Positions 22,060 to 33,829 are shown, counted from the stretch's first letter. The stretch is DNA of 64,000 bases from Calendula officinalis (GCA_963853835.1 OY970824.1:749001-813000); one strand, 5' to 3'. A program made the numbers and translations. The notes: generated from the letters alone by a model not told the origin.

Positions 22060-22576
22060 CTATTTAAAGTTCACATTCTACTATTTTAGTCCTATTGTCA
22101 GATTTGCTGATAGTGGGTGGCGTTCATAGGTCACTTATTTGGGAACATGTATACGACGGCGTTTGGCCGTTTACCAAGTAAAATACACTACTGATATTTT
22201 TTATATTAAACGATATTACGTGCCATTTGACTTGAATAATACTCCACATAGGAAGTGGATGGTGTTACTTGTTTCTCAAGAATTTCGCCACGTAAGCCAC
22301 CACAAGTACACGTACAAGCTTATCTTTCGTTTGAATCTACAAGCTTTTACTGTGATTAATCGAATTTGATCACCGGTATTATATTAGCATCATTTTTTTC
22401 TCTTCTAAGACCAGACATGTGATCAAATGCCTATAATGGTGACCAGATTCATTTACCAAACCAAGAAAATGGGTGAAGCAACTACAATCTTTCAATAATT
22501 GAGTTCGTTAAAATTCATTAACTTAAAGTTGGTTAAATATTTATGTTACACATTTTATGTTTAATTAAATTAAAGA
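22060..22576. other. Intergenic DNA, no gene seen
   Basis: A 76-codon + frame at 22139-22369 has no domain or start context. No repeat ends recognised. Confidence 0.4.
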
Positions 22577-22584
22577 CTTAGCTT

Positions 22585-23264
22585 TAGGGGTGTTCACTAT
22601 TCGGATATAACTGGATTGTCCAATTAGACATTTTGGATCAGACTATTTGGATTGGTTTTTTGGTTTTTTGGATCGGTTTGGACTTGAACCAAATTAATAG
22701 TTTGGATTTCGGATTGGATTTGGTTTCCATTGTGAAAACCGGATTGTCCAAAAAAACCGAATAGTAATATATAGTAAATTGATTTATATACTAACACTTG
22801 TTGGTTTCCATTATAAGCAATTATAGTACTCATTTTCTTTATATTTTTTTATAGTAAATTGATTTATATACAAACACTTGTTCCATTTTATATTGTATCA
22901 GTTGACGATGTACCAATCTTTTTGGAGTTTTTGATAAAGTTGATGTCATGATTTTTGCATATATGATTGTAAATGTCATGAGCTATGAATTAGACTTATT
23001 TTTATGTACAAATTAGTTTATCATTTTGGAATTTTACATATCGAACTTAGTATTATTTATGTTATATACTTTTGTAGTATTTTGAAAATTTTAAGGAAAA
23101 ACCAAACGGATAAAACCAAACCAACCAAATTGTTATTTGGTTCGGATCGATTTTGGTTCTCGAATTAGTTTGGACGGTTCGGTTTGAACTTTTGAAAACC
23201 GGACTTTATTTGGTTTCACATATTTGGTTTGGATAAAACCAAACCGTCCAAACGAACACCCCTA
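22585..23264. mobile_element. hAT-type MITE rich in GGTTTGGA/AACCAAA
   Basis: TAGGGGTGTTC and its inverse GAACACCCCTA, with 8-bp flanks CTTAGCTT and CTTAGTTT (7 of 8). The interior is a long imperfect palindrome of GGATTGG/AACCAAACC words. Non-coding, 680 bp. Confidence 0.85.
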
Positions 23265-23326
23265 CTTAGTTTAAAGCCTTAAACCAACCGGAGGTGGAAT
23301 TTGAGGAAATCCGTTATTAAAGAATA

Positions 23327-23370
23327 CTAGCAGGGTACCCGCGCAATGCGGCGGCGGGTACCCGTAACTA
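23327..23370. repeat. CTAGCAGGGTACCC...GCGGCGGCGGGTACCC repeat
   Basis: Two GGGTACCC palindromes separated by GCGCAATGCGGCGGC. An almost identical copy is at 63937-63976. Probably one end of a transposon family; the rest was not delimited. Confidence 0.6.
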
Positions 23371-23589
23371 TATTTCGAAGTGACGACAGTTCGGTGGTGG
23401 TGACAATAGCGATGGTGATTAGTGGTGGTACGTAGTGATGGTAGGTGTTGACATTAGTGATGGTAGGATCATATCCGAAATTAGCCTTTTTGTGAAAGTA
23501 AATATGAGCCTTTTAAATAGAGAAATGATGGTTGAGTTCTGGTGACGTTATAGCTTATATATATTAGTATCTGGAATAAATCAAAATAA

Positions 23590-23690
23590 TCAAGTAGTTG
23601 AAGTGGTTAACACACAGTAACTACTTAGGAGAGGTCTTGTGTTCGAATCATGCAAGTAACACTTTATTTTTTTAGTTAAAGAACTTACTA
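23590..23690 (+). mobile_element. Short tRNA-derived (SINE-like) sequence
   Basis: TAGTTGAAGTGG (box A-like) and GTGTTCGAATCATG (box B-like) about 35 bp apart, followed by a T/A-rich tail. It does not fold as a full tRNA by eye. TSD not found. Confidence 0.4.
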
Positions 23691-24347
23691 AAATGGAAAT
23701 CTCCTTAAACTTAAAATTAAGGAGCTCCTTAAACTTACTAAAAGAGGTAGGCCTAAATGCATTAGTAAGTAGTAAGATTATTTCATTAATAACGTCGTTT
23801 TCTAACCTTAATTTAGTATCATACGAGTTTTCGTTAACTTTTACTTTTCAAAAATAATTGTTATGTAAATCTAACATGTGATCGAGTCAGATAATGTTGC
23901 TTAATGAAACTTCTTTCTTCAAATTTAAATCCAACTCACCAAGTTGACCTGCCCAACTATCATGATGAAGGGACAAGAAATCAAAAATGGATTTCTGGTA
24001 ATGAAAAGGGATTAAAGGACAGAAGTTGCTTGGAAATGATATGATGCAAGAATTTTTATATCAAAGGAAACGTTGGCGATAGATACACGATGCATCCATC
24101 AACCTATAATTTATGACTATTTATTTTCATACTCATTAGATCAAAATAAGTATCAAAAATCAAGAGATGATATAAGGAAAAAGAGTTAGTAGATTATATA
24201 TGTCATATTATGGTAGGTAACAAGATGAAATGATCACAAATTATGAAGTAAATCAATTACATTTCTCTTACGGCGAACTCATCGTACATACTAAAGGTTT
24301 CATGAGTCCATTTTACATGTTTTCCATAAAAGCAAGTCGTTTTACAA
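23691..24347. other. AT-rich intergenic DNA, no gene seen
   Basis: Short self-complementary words CTCCTTAAACTTA / TAAGGAGCTCC near 23700-23740. The stretch 24075-24235 weakly resembles the unclassified MITE family of 727-882. Nothing else recognised. Confidence 0.35.
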
Positions 24348-24355
24348 ATTAGAAT

Positions 24356-24902
24356 TAGGGGTGCCTAACGGGTCAACCCGACCCGACCCGGTTCTTATCG
24401 GGTCGGGTCCGTCGGGTTTGAGGTTTAAAAAACCATAACCCGAAACCCGACCCGATAAGGATTCGGGTTTGTCGGGTTCGGGTTGGTCGGGTTTGTCGGG
24501 TTGACCCGATCGGGTTGGTCGGGTTACACTTGAGTTAGAAATTTTTGGTAAAAATTAAAGAAATTATTTAATATATTATTTTTTATGAGTTTTTATTTAA
24601 CATTTGTAATTATTAATTGATTTTTATTGAATACTTTATCATATAATTTGCTAATTAATTGATTTAATAGTAAAAATTTCCTAATTTTTATAGGAAATAT
24701 AATACTTAAACTTTAATCGGGTCAACACGAACCCGAAAAAGTTAAGATATTTTAACCCAAAACCCGACCCGATAACGAATAGGGTTGGTCGGGTCGGGTT
24801 TAAAAAACCCGATAATAACATGGAACCCGAATAGACCCGACCCGATTAGCATAATCGTGTTCGGGTTTAAGTCGGGTCGGGTCAACCCTTTGGGCACCCC
24901 TA
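24356..24902. mobile_element. hAT-type MITE rich in CGGGTCGGGT
   Basis: The perfect inverted end TAGGGGTGCC / GGCACCCCTA is flanked by the exact 8-bp TSD ATTAGAAT (24348-24355 and 24903-24910). Dense CCCGACC/GGTCGGGT words lie in both subterminal halves. 547 bp, non-coding. Confidence 0.93.
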
Positions 24903-25059
24903 ATTAGAATATATACCTTTTAAATTACTTCTGAATATATATTGTATTTTTCATCATTGAACTCAAACCATAACTAAATGCCAATAAAAAAAGCACCTTG
25001 TAACATTATTCTACAAGCCCATTTGGTTATTTTAAATGGTAAGGAAACTAGAAATATTT

Positions 25060-25400
25060 TACAGTTGGCGCGAACTCGTAGGATCCGAAAACCACAAAAG
25101 AGATCCCACAAATCGGAGAATTTCTACAGTGATTCAAGCGGCTCCGAAAACCTAGGGTTTACAATCACAACAATCTCTCTCACAGATCAAGCGCCACGAC
25201 ATCACAAACCAAACCGGTTCAATCCAATTGCCAATTTTCAGATTCACCCTACGTTCGCCTGATTCAATTTCTTGCCGACAGCTGATCTACGTTTTTCAGT
25301 AGGAAACCTAATTTCCGTGTTCTGTTTGTTGTTTCACGAATTTCTGAGGCGCGACTGTGTTTGATTTGAATTTCTGGAAGCTCAATTTGGATGTGTGATG
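25060..25400 (+). other. Possible 5'UTR/promoter-proximal remnant
   Basis: GC is higher than the neighbours, with an AACCTAGGGTTT box (25149-25160), CTCTCTCACAGATC and no usable long frame. It lies 0.8 kb upstream of the first myosin-like exon, in the right position and orientation to be its leader. Low confidence. Confidence 0.25.
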
Positions 25401-26988
25401 TGAAATTTGGAAATAAATGAAAGGATTCGAAGTGTACGAACGTTGATTTTGAAAATAAGAATGTAATTGTACAGCTGTTTTCGCATTATAATTGATGAAT
25501 ATACGGAAATTGGGTTTATGTTTATGCTGGTGTTGTTCTTTAGGGATATTTCATGGCGTAAATCAATTGATGCGAGCGCATTTTCATGGCGGGGAGAATT
25601 GGCTTCAGAGTTAAGATTGGGGGTATTCGAAATGTGTGTTGGCACACATCTTTTAACGATGACACATTTGATATTTCTATGGTAGGATATTCATTGTTCA
25701 GCAGAAAAATGCTATGATCCTTTTAGTGTTGAACACAAACAATAAGTGTAATTAGAACACCAGATTCGATTTGAACTACTGTTTTACTTGTTGTAAGTAG
25801 GTAATTCTTATATGCCAGATTTAGGGGGAAAAGGGTTAATGTCATAAAATAGCAATATGCTTTAGGCTGTGATCCAATATGGTAATTACAAGTTTTTAGT
25901 CGGTCTGTACTGTACTGGTAACTAAAGCTTTTTCCGTCCCTATTTGGTAATTAAAAGAAGTTTTGTAGACCGGCAAGAAACTATCAATTTTCAAAATGAA
26001 CCTTAAAAACTTAAAATTACCAAAATTTGACATTGTTTACTTTAAGGCTTAGCTGTAATGTTGTTATAAGCCTATATTTAATCTTCTCATTTTAATCTCT
26101 ATAATTTATTTTTTATAGGTTAATAAATTATAAGAATATACATGAAAGAGATGGACTACCCTGATGGTGGAGTTGATGACATGACTAGGCTTTCTAACGG
26201 GTCAAACAGGTAAATTGAAAGAAAATCTGAAATGAAACGGGTTGAATGAGTCGAAACTTGTAAGTTAGCTAAAGTGTTTTTGTAATCGTTCTATTCACTA
26301 AGTTATACTGTTATTGAAATAAGATAATTTTTGGTAACATATTTGAGATACTACTTGTTTATAAAGAACTAAAAAGATTCTGGACACCTAGTGTTTCAGG
26401 CCAACCCGACCCGATCTATCTTATATACATATTATCTTTGCAGGTTTTATTAGAATCAGAGAGACAACGGGCTGATGAATCTGAAAAAAGAGTATGATGA
26501 ACCCCTTGAATCAATCAATAATATCTGTTTAAAGTTGGAACTTGGAAGAAACTGAAAGAAAGGTACTTTAAGTTTTAATACTATGAAAAATTTGCTAATG
26601 TTGAATAATTAGGGCTGAGTTTAGAATTAAAATTAAAAGTTATGAATTAAAAGTATGGTACTAAGTATGGTCCTTGTATTTTTGCAGAATGAATTAAAAG
26701 TTCAAATTGTTAATCTGATGAAACATTTTCTATTGGGGAAAAAGGCAAATTTTCTGGGGAGGAAACTGAAAAGATTGAAACTTTTAGTGTAGAAGTGGAT
26801 AATTTGAAGGTAATGTTGGTGTCATAATAATGTCTTTCCTTGTTTTATTTGCTAAAGTTAGAGGTGGCAAATGACTGGGTCGGGTAACGGGTTGAAATGT
26901 GTTCTGGTCCAAATGTGTACTTTTTTGTAAATAATTATTGTGTCAAGTAGTCAACTGTCAAATATAGTTACATAATATATATTTTCAA

Positions 26989-27532
26989 TACTTCCTCTGT
27001 CCCAAAGTTATGGTCCAAAAAAGCACTATTTACAATATTTACAATTAATTCCACATTGCAATTAACAGAATGTCAATTTTACTCCTAATGGATTCAAGAT
27101 AAATATTGACTTGGAAAAATTGCAGGGTTAATGATAATGGTGACTAAGGCTAGAATGGGAAAATTAGTACATTATAACCAACCAATTTTGAAAGTGGACA
27201 ATTATTTTGGGATAAATTATAATAATTATTTTGGGATAAATTATACTCCCTCCGTCCCATAAAAAAGTTTACATTTCTCCTTAAAAATTTGTCCCATAAA
27301 AAAGTTTACATTTCTCAAATTTAGGGGGCCCACCTAATAAAATAATATTATTACAAAGATTCCACCAATAAAACACTTTCTCTCTCCAATCCAATCTTAT
27401 ATTTTAATCAAAAGTATTACAAAGGACCCCACCACTAACTATCTCCTAAAAGATTGTGCCCAAATGCAATGTAAACTTTTTTATGGGACGGAGGGAGTAA
27501 TAAATATGTGGACATTAATTTTGAGATGGAAG
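26989..27532. mobile_element. Old Stowaway-like element hosting a younger one
   Basis: CTTCCTCTGTCCCAAAGTTAT at the left and ATTTTGAGATGGAAGAAG at the right are weak inverses around the intact Stowaway at 27246-27497. Ends approximate. Confidence 0.35.
27246..27497. mobile_element. Stowaway-type MITE
   Basis: CTCCCTCCGTCCCATAAAAA and its inverse TTTTATGGGACGGAGGGAG, with TA on both sides (27244-27245, 27498-27499). Two tandem GTCCCATAAAAAAGTTTACATT words at the left end. Confidence 0.93.
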
Positions 27533-27849
27533 AAGACAGAAGTGTATATCATTATCTTTAATATAATGGTTTAGGAGATTTTACGCACTAAAAATACACG
27601 TTAGTGACTTTCGACCCATTTCCTTTTTAATCATATTATTATTTAATACCCGTTTAGGTCATTAGCAATAAAACATAACCTAGATCGACCCATTTTGATG
27701 CAGGCTTTAGTAGAATCAGAGAGACAATGAGCTGATGAATGTGAAAAGAAATACAGTGAAGCCCTAGAATCAAGTGAAATCAAAAGGCAAAAACTAGAAG
27801 AAACTGAAAAAAGGGTACTTCAACTTCAGGATGCCTTAAATAGGTAAAA

Positions 27850-29533
27850 ATATTACTGCACTATCTGTTATTAAAAAAATATATTTTTTATATTACATTT
27901 TAATATATAGCATTAAATTTAATATTCACTTGGAAGCCACCCAAGTATGTATCTAGTCTCATTTAGCTAAAAAATGACAAATGACGAAAACGCCCCAAAA
28001 AATTTTTATTAAAAAAAATAATACTTATTTCATAGGCTGATTGATAGATAGTTGGTTGTGAAGTAGTAGTGAGAAAAATGAAGTTAATTAAAATAAAATG
28101 TATTATAAATGCTTAAAACTAATGGGAGGTGTGGCTCAGGATGATATGCAGCATGTCAGCCCAATTTTCAGAGCTAAAATGGGCAGAACCCAAAAAATGT
28201 ATCCTTTCTTTGAATTTTTCGTAATATTCCATTTTCTCATTCTAATATTAGGCAAACTATACTCAAATGTATCCAATTATACATGAAAATTACCTTCTGA
28301 TGTAACATATTTTCAAAACTTACCTTTTTTATGTAATTAACTTTCAGTTTTACATTTTAATGTAACCAAATTACATTACAAGGTGGTATTTTTCATTAGT
28401 CCAACGCATATAATACCAATTCATGTGATTGGATAAATTTTCATCTCAAAACTTCATCTTTTTACAAATTCCTTTTGCCAGCTGTCCATCATTAGATAAT
28501 TGTCATGGGACCCACAGGAAGTTGCAGATGGAATATAATCTACTACAAAACTAGATTTCTCATCTTCCATATCTATATCTCTTAATTTAATTTAAATATT
28601 TAATACACTTTCTTATGGGTCCCATGGAAAGTTGCAGAATCTACTTCAAAATTAGTTGTGTCATCATATCAATGTGACATATATTTGGTAGGTAGGACCT
28701 GATATGATCTATATCGAATCAAGATAGTTCTGTTAATCACATAACTCTCCAACTAAGAATCTTAATTTATTAAAATACTAGTAATAATCTTAATCTAAAA
28801 AATAAATTATCTTTTGGGTTCTCATGTAATTTGTTCTCTGTATATGTATAGTAGATGTGATAATTTTGACCTGTTTGCATCCAAATGGGTTGACTCGGGT
28901 TATGTTTTTATCTTTAACAGGTCAAATGGGTTGAGCAAATCAAAAGTTATAAAAGATGGCATATTATAATAACATAGATTTGTGTATATAACATATTAAT
29001 TATGTATGAAACTAAAAAAAACATGGTTAAAAAAGTTCTAGCAACTTTTAACCGTTTGACCCTAGAAAAAAATTCATCTGATATATTTTTCTTTTTAGTT
29101 AAAAAAAAAGCATGCCTTAAAAAAATAATGTAACCAACCGTTTGTTTCATTCTCAGGAAAGAATGTGACAACCACAATTCCCATTCATCTCATTCCAGTT
29201 CACCTGATTCCCATACATCATAGCAGCATGAGGAATGTAAAAATAATCAGGAATAAATTACTCTTTTTTTGTATTTTATGATTTATTATATTTTATTAAA
29301 ATTCAGAATTTTGTACCCATTTTGCAATATCTTTTTTTAGAGTCATGTTTGCTGGCCAAACGGGTTGATATCCATCACCATTCTTGAATAAATGTATAAG
29401 GAAGATAAGGTACACATAACTACTGGCTAAGAATTTTAACTATTTTTAACTAATAAAAACAAAATAAAGTAAAAGGTTTTTACCAAATGTAACACTAATA
29501 GTCATTTCTCATTAATTAAACTTTAGGCTAATA
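27850..29533. other. AT-rich intergenic DNA downstream of the myosin remnant
   Basis: No gene. A piece at 29155-29221 after a CAG could be a terminal exon (AAAGAATGTGACAACC..., Ser/His-rich, ends TAG), but nothing supports it as myosin tail. GGGACCCACAGGAAGTTGCAG and GGGTCCCATGGAAAGTTGCAG (28507, 28617) are a local near-repeat. Confidence 0.35.
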
Positions 29534-29541
29534 GTTTTGAG

Positions 29542-29997
29542 CAAGGTTCTAAATAATGCAAGGCGCGGCGTGGCGGCGCTGTCAAGCCTCGAGACATGGC
29601 GAGCCATGGCGAGACATGACGTTTTTCAAGGCGTGACTTAAGGCGGCAATTTCATATATAAATTATAATTATATATATACCATTATACAAAAGAGACAAA
29701 ATAAACACATAATTATAAATTTATAATATATTTAATCAATTTTTTTCTTCATTTTTGACCTATTCAACGATTATTATAACTAAATAACTATATATATACC
29801 TATATATATGACTTATATGACTCAATATCTTTAATACATTTAAAAACACAGCTTATGACGGGTAAAAATGAGTCAAGTTTGGCGTTAACATACGCCAAGC
29901 CTTAACGTCCAAGCTTTGGACCAAGGCGTTGCGGCATGGTCAATCCTTAAGCCTTTTCGAGACACGGCGAAGGCAAGACGGGCTTTTTATAACCATG
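29542..29997. mobile_element. hAT-type MITE with GGCG-rich interior
   Basis: Ends CAAGGTTCTAAA and the inverse TTTATAACCATG (10 of 12) with the exact 8-bp TSD GTTTTGAG (29534-29541 and 29998-30005). Interior of AAGGCG/CATGGCGAG words near both ends. 456 bp, non-coding. Confidence 0.85.
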
Positions 29998-30005
29998 GTT
30001 TTGAG

Positions 30006-30584
30006 TATCCTTTTAACTCCTAAAAACAAAATAAAACATGCATGGGACTAATTATTACCCAATATGACATGATGGAAGCTTTAGTATGGAGTTTCATGGG
30101 AATGTTGTAAATTTCTTGTGAAATTCAACTTAAATTCCTATTAAACAATTAGATAATATATTTAAGTTGACAGAAATTCTCTTTTTTCGTAATTATACTA
30201 TGTCTTTTCAACATTGGAAGAAAATGATAAATTAAATAATAATATTAACCCGTATATTAATAACTTTAAATATATGGGGTGTTAATTACAATTAGCTTCT
30301 AAATGTGGTATTTTATTAGTGATCCTTCTAAAATGTAATCAAATTTATAAGTGTCTCTTATGAAATATAAGCAACGCCAAACCCCTATGAATCCCAAATT
30401 ACCTCCAAGTGGATTGTAATACATGAATAACGTCCACTAGAAAGCATATGAATTTTATTATCAACTTGATGAATTAATTTCAGTGTATAATAATTTCCTA
30501 TTGTAAAGGGTTTACAACACAAAATGGCAATTGCAGTCGCAGTTTCTTGATGCTAATGTAAATGGTGTCATATAATTAATACTA
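30006..30584. other. AT-rich intergenic DNA, no gene seen
   Basis: No domain-bearing frame, no recognised repeat ends. Confidence 0.4.
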
Positions 30585-30746
30585 CTTTCGTTCTAAAATA
30601 AGTGTCCATTAGACACAATGAATACAATTTTAGAAAAGTGCAATGATTTAACCCTTTACGAATAAAATCTCATCTTTACCATCGACAAATGTTAATTTTG
30701 AGACAAATAAAATACTAACAACGAAACTTATTTTGGGATGGAAGGA
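30585..30746. mobile_element. Stowaway-like MITE, diverged
   Basis: CTTTCGTTCTAAAATAAGT at the left and the inverse ACTTATTTTGGGATGGAAGGA at the right; the left TA is present. Confidence 0.6.
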
Positions 30747-30835
30747 TTTCAGACTGCAAAAAAAAAAATAATAAAAAAAATAGAAAAATAAATTAGGCCC
30801 TTATAATAATTGCTTGCACTAAATAGGATTTAAAC

Positions 30836-30967
30836 ACTAAAGGGTCTTTGGCCTAGCGGTATAGTGTTTGCCTCTTGATGTTATGGTCAGGGGTTAAAGT
30901 CTCATCGTGGACATATGTGATAATTAGGAGTAGATTAGGATTTGACGTTAAAAAAAAAGAAAAAAAG
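30836..30967 (+). mobile_element. tRNA-derived SINE with 13-bp TSD
   Basis: Box A-like TTGGCCTAGCGGTA, box B-like GGTTAAAGTC and an A-rich tail, flanked by the exact 13-bp TSD ATAGGATTTAAAC (30823-30835 and 30968-30980). 132 bp. Same family as 8612-8810 but shorter. Confidence 0.85.
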
Positions 30968-30980
30968 ATAGGATTTAAAC

Positions 30981-31712
30981 TTTAATTAGACCTCCATTTT
31001 GAGTAGGAGTTTATGATCTACGTCTCAAATTTTGTAACAGTTTTTTAAAACTCAAGTTTTGCCTTACAACTCTAACGAACGTGTAAGGTATTTTTTATCC
31101 TTAATTCAAAGAATGATAGTTTACAAAAGTTGATTTGAATAATTGATTAAACACTCAAAATTTTAGAAAGTTATCAATGCTTAGATGACTAACACGATGA
31201 TTAAATTAGTTGTATTAGTTAGTTTTACTTTTAATTGTGTAGCTGTGATAGTCATGATGTGCACTTTTACATTCGGTTGCACAATTACCTAAATCGAAAC
31301 ACTTACTATAATGCGACTATTACGCATCATTAACCCTTTTCTCTCTATGTAAAAAATGTGTACGAGCAATATACTTGACATAGTGACGGTACAAGGCGTA
31401 CATGCACAAATACACGCACTTCAAAACAAACTGTAATGGTTGATCATCAGACGACCAAACCTCCATTTTCCTTCCATTTGGTCGTCCAGGAGACCAATCA
31501 TAGTTGCGTGTGATGTGCAATGGTCATTTGTATATTATGTCTCGTAAGTGGTAGATGTATTAATAAAATTAATTTTAAGATTTTGTCGTATGATTGTTCA
31601 CCATTATGGGAAATTTGGTCATATATTTGGTCTGAATAGAAAAAACTAATATGTTGCTGATGAGTGAGATGCGAATAGCGTAAACACCCCCAAACCATCT
31701 CATCTTTAGGTA
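30981..31712. other. Intergenic DNA upstream of the zinc-finger gene
   Basis: Two minus frames (31320-31520, 31498-31764) have no domain. GGTCGTCCAGGAGACCAA with GACGACCAAACC nearby (31451-31497) can pair. No other structure recognised. Confidence 0.4.
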
Positions 31713-31721
31713 TATTTAATT

Positions 31722-31850
31722 GAGTTTTGATAATGACAGCCCTAAGGGCTGTCTCTAAATGCATTAAAAATGGTACAAATGAGTAATTCCGAAAATTAAT
31801 TTTTTATAACTTTTTTATGCATGTTTTATGACATGTCATTATCAAAACCC
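31722..31850. mobile_element. 129-bp Mutator-type MITE in the zinc-finger gene promoter
   Basis: GAGTTTTGATAATGACA and the inverse TGTCATTATCAAAACCC with the exact 9-bp TSD TATTTAATT (31713-31721 and 31851-31859). It ends 160 bp before the ATG at 32012. A second copy (32850-32976) lies just past the gene. Confidence 0.85.
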
Positions 31851-32011
31851 TATTTAATTTTAGCCCTACATCAACCTTGGTTACCTTCTCCATAAATTAG
31901 ACATTTATACCTTTTCATTACATGCTACATTCTGCGAATACTTCTCGCTCTCTCTATCTATTACACACACACACACACTCAACACAAAAATCTTCAATTC
32001 TTTAGTGTCAT

Positions 32012-32569
32012 ATGGATCACAAGTTCAAAAGCAAATGCGAAAACAACAGCTTCATCTTCGATACTAGTTATGTGTATGATGGAATTTCATGGCGTCAAAG
32101 AAACTTTATGTGCAACTTTTGCAAGAAAGAGTACAATTCTGCTCAAGCTCTTGGTGGTCACATGAATGTTCACCGAAGAGAGAGAGCCAGACTCAGATGG
32201 TCTTCTCCTTCCTCTCTTGATCAACCAAACCCTAACCCTAAACCTAACCCTAGTTTATTCTCACCACCACCACCATCTTCTTTACCATGTTTAGCCTACA
32301 AGACCTTCCATTCTTCTCCTTTAACCCTAGAAAATGAAGAGAAACAAGAGATGTTCTCCATTAATGTACCACATTCGACTCGAAATTTTATTGGAGATCA
32401 TACGAGAAAGAATATGAATATTGGGGGGTTTGTTTCAAATGCTAATGAAGGTGTAAATGGTATATCTTTTGATGAAGAAAATGAAAGTAGGGTTTGGAAG
32501 AAAAAAGAGAGTTTTAAGGTGGAAATGGAGATGGGTTTGGATTTGGAACTTCGACTTGGACGGTCTTGA
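32012..32569 (+). CDS. SUPERMAN/ZFP10-11-type C2H2 zinc-finger repressor
   Basis: A 185-aa, single-exon protein with one C2H2 finger: C34, C37, H50, H54, and the plant-specific QALGGH in SAQALGGHMNVHRRERARL. A basic patch after the finger acts as a nuclear signal in this family. A Ser/Pro-rich middle (PNPNPKPNPS, SPPPPSS) leads to a C-terminal EAR repression motif LDLELRLG (176-183). Single-finger plus EAR is the architecture of SUPERMAN, RABBIT EARS, ZFP10 and ZFP11, nuclear repressors controlling organ boundaries and growth. I cannot say which member. The ATG follows a CA-repeat 5' leader (ACACACACACAC at 31965), and the first codons MDHKF fit a real N-terminus. MITEs with TTTTGATAATGACA ends flank the gene on both sides. 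Confidence 0.93.
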   Translation: MDHKFKSKCENNSFIFDTSYVYDGISWRQRNFMCNFCKKEYNSAQALGGHMNVHRRERARLRWSSPSSLDQPNPNPKPNPSLFSPPPPSSLPCLAYKTFHSSPLTLENEEKQEMFSINVPHSTRNFIGDHTRKNMNIGGFVSNANEGVNGISFDEENESRVWKKKESFKVEMEMGLDLELRLGRS

Positions 32570-32849
32570 TCTGTTTTATCGCATGGCAATAAAATTCGGT
32601 GCTTAATTATTTATCATAGGGTTTATGTTTTGTTCTTGTTCTTAACTATAAACATATATTGCATCATCAATCTGTTTGTTAGCCATGGAAATTAAGAAAA
32701 TATATATTATAAATAAGTTTCAGCTTTCTAATTCATGTTCCATATATGTTGGTCAGTTAATTTTTTTCATTTTTCTTGGTGAAATTTTTAGCGACAATCT
32801 CGTTGCAAAAGATAATTGAAAAATTAGATTTTGTATTTATTTATTTTAT

Positions 32850-32976
32850 GGGTTTTGATAATGACAATATTCATCCGTAACCGACTCCTGCATTTAAGGA
32901 ACTACTTTCCCATAAATTAATGTACAACTTTTTATGCACTTAATGACAGCTTTAAGGGCTATCATTATCAAAATTC
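32850..32976. mobile_element. Second copy of the TTTTGATAATGACA MITE
   Basis: GGGTTTTGATAATGACA at the left and ATCATTATCAAAATTC at the right (one arm diverged). Its 3' half shares AGCTTTAAGGGCT with AGCCCTAAGGGCT of the 31722 copy. TSD only partial (TTATT). Confidence 0.65.
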
Positions 32977-32979
32977 TTA

Positions 32980-33235
32980 TTCAGTGACAAAATTTGTCTG
33001 TCACAAGAAGATATTTCATTTTACTTTATATTTTTTAGTTAACTTCAATTCTTGCGACAAGGTCTGCCATCGCAAAGGATGCCGGTCAACGGTGGCTAAA
33101 AGAGTCATCGCAAAAGGTGCCACTCAACAGTGGCAAAAGATCTTTAGCACAAGCTGTTTGCGTTTAAAACCATGCCGTCGCTGAAGGCCCTTTGCAACGA
33201 CTTTTAAGGCCAGAGCAACATATTTGTAAAACCGT
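32980..33235. repeat. DNA-transposon-like remnant with TCGCAAA/TTGCGACA words
   Basis: Repeated GACAA, TCGCAAAGGATGCC / TCGCAAAAGGTGCC and CAACGGTGGC / CAACAGTGGC words in a spaced layout resembling CACTA subterminal repeats. No terminus identified. Confidence 0.3.
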
Positions 33236-33277
33236 TTTACTTGTAGGAGAATGTGACCACGCATGCCATATAAACTA

Positions 33278-33474
33278 CTCCCTCCGTCCCAAATTAATTG
33301 TCCACTAGACAAAAGGCACACAGTTTTAAGAAAGTACATTTGTTGCACTGTCCACCAATCAAATTTCATATTTACCCACTTATAATTCATATGATTGGTT
33401 GTAATTTGAAATTGACAACTATTTTGGGACAGACTAAAATAATAAGGTGGACAATAAAAATGGGACAGAGGGAG
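33278..33474. mobile_element. Stowaway-type MITE
   Basis: CTCCCTCCGTCCC and the inverse GGGACAGAGGGAG with TA on both sides (33276-33277, 33475-33476). 197 bp. Confidence 0.9.
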
Positions 33475-33829
33475 TAATTAATTTCTTCACTCTCACTAGG
33501 AATTCAGATAAACGACGGGATTTAAACCTAATTACATATATATTTTTATTTCGTTCATTTTTATAGTCAAAATCACCCTGAAACTACAAAGATTGAGAGT
33601 TATTACACAAGTGGTTTGCCTATCAAATTGTGTACATGACATTAATTTAAAATAACAAGAACGTTAATTATCATTACATTTCTATTTTGCGTTAAATCGA
33701 CAATGTTTTGGCCTCGAAATAGATGAAGATCAATATATGTAACTGTTAAATAGAGAGATAGTTCATTATCCTATGAATCACCTATCTACAAATTACAATC
33801 AAGCTAAATACGGGTGTTGTCGATACAGG

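Larger units (their letters stand above)
26144..27846 (+). pseudogene. Decayed plant myosin XI fragment
   Basis: Three exon-like pieces resemble class XI myosin. First, 26144-26210 encodes YPDGGVDDMTRLS, like the start of the motor domain, before a GT. Second, 26445-26575 encodes ESERQRADESEK and then shifts frame and hits stops. Third, about 27704-27846 encodes the coiled-coil ALVESERQ-stop-ADECEKKYSEALESS ... LEETEKRVLQLQDALNR, bounded by AG before it and GT after it. The third piece carries one CGA-to-TGA-like stop. A further shred (26775-26815, IETFSVEVDNLK) precedes it. Almost the whole motor, the IQ motifs and the DIL tail are missing. The second and third pieces are copies of the same exon. 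A pseudogene, with no functional myosin possible. Confidence 0.7.
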
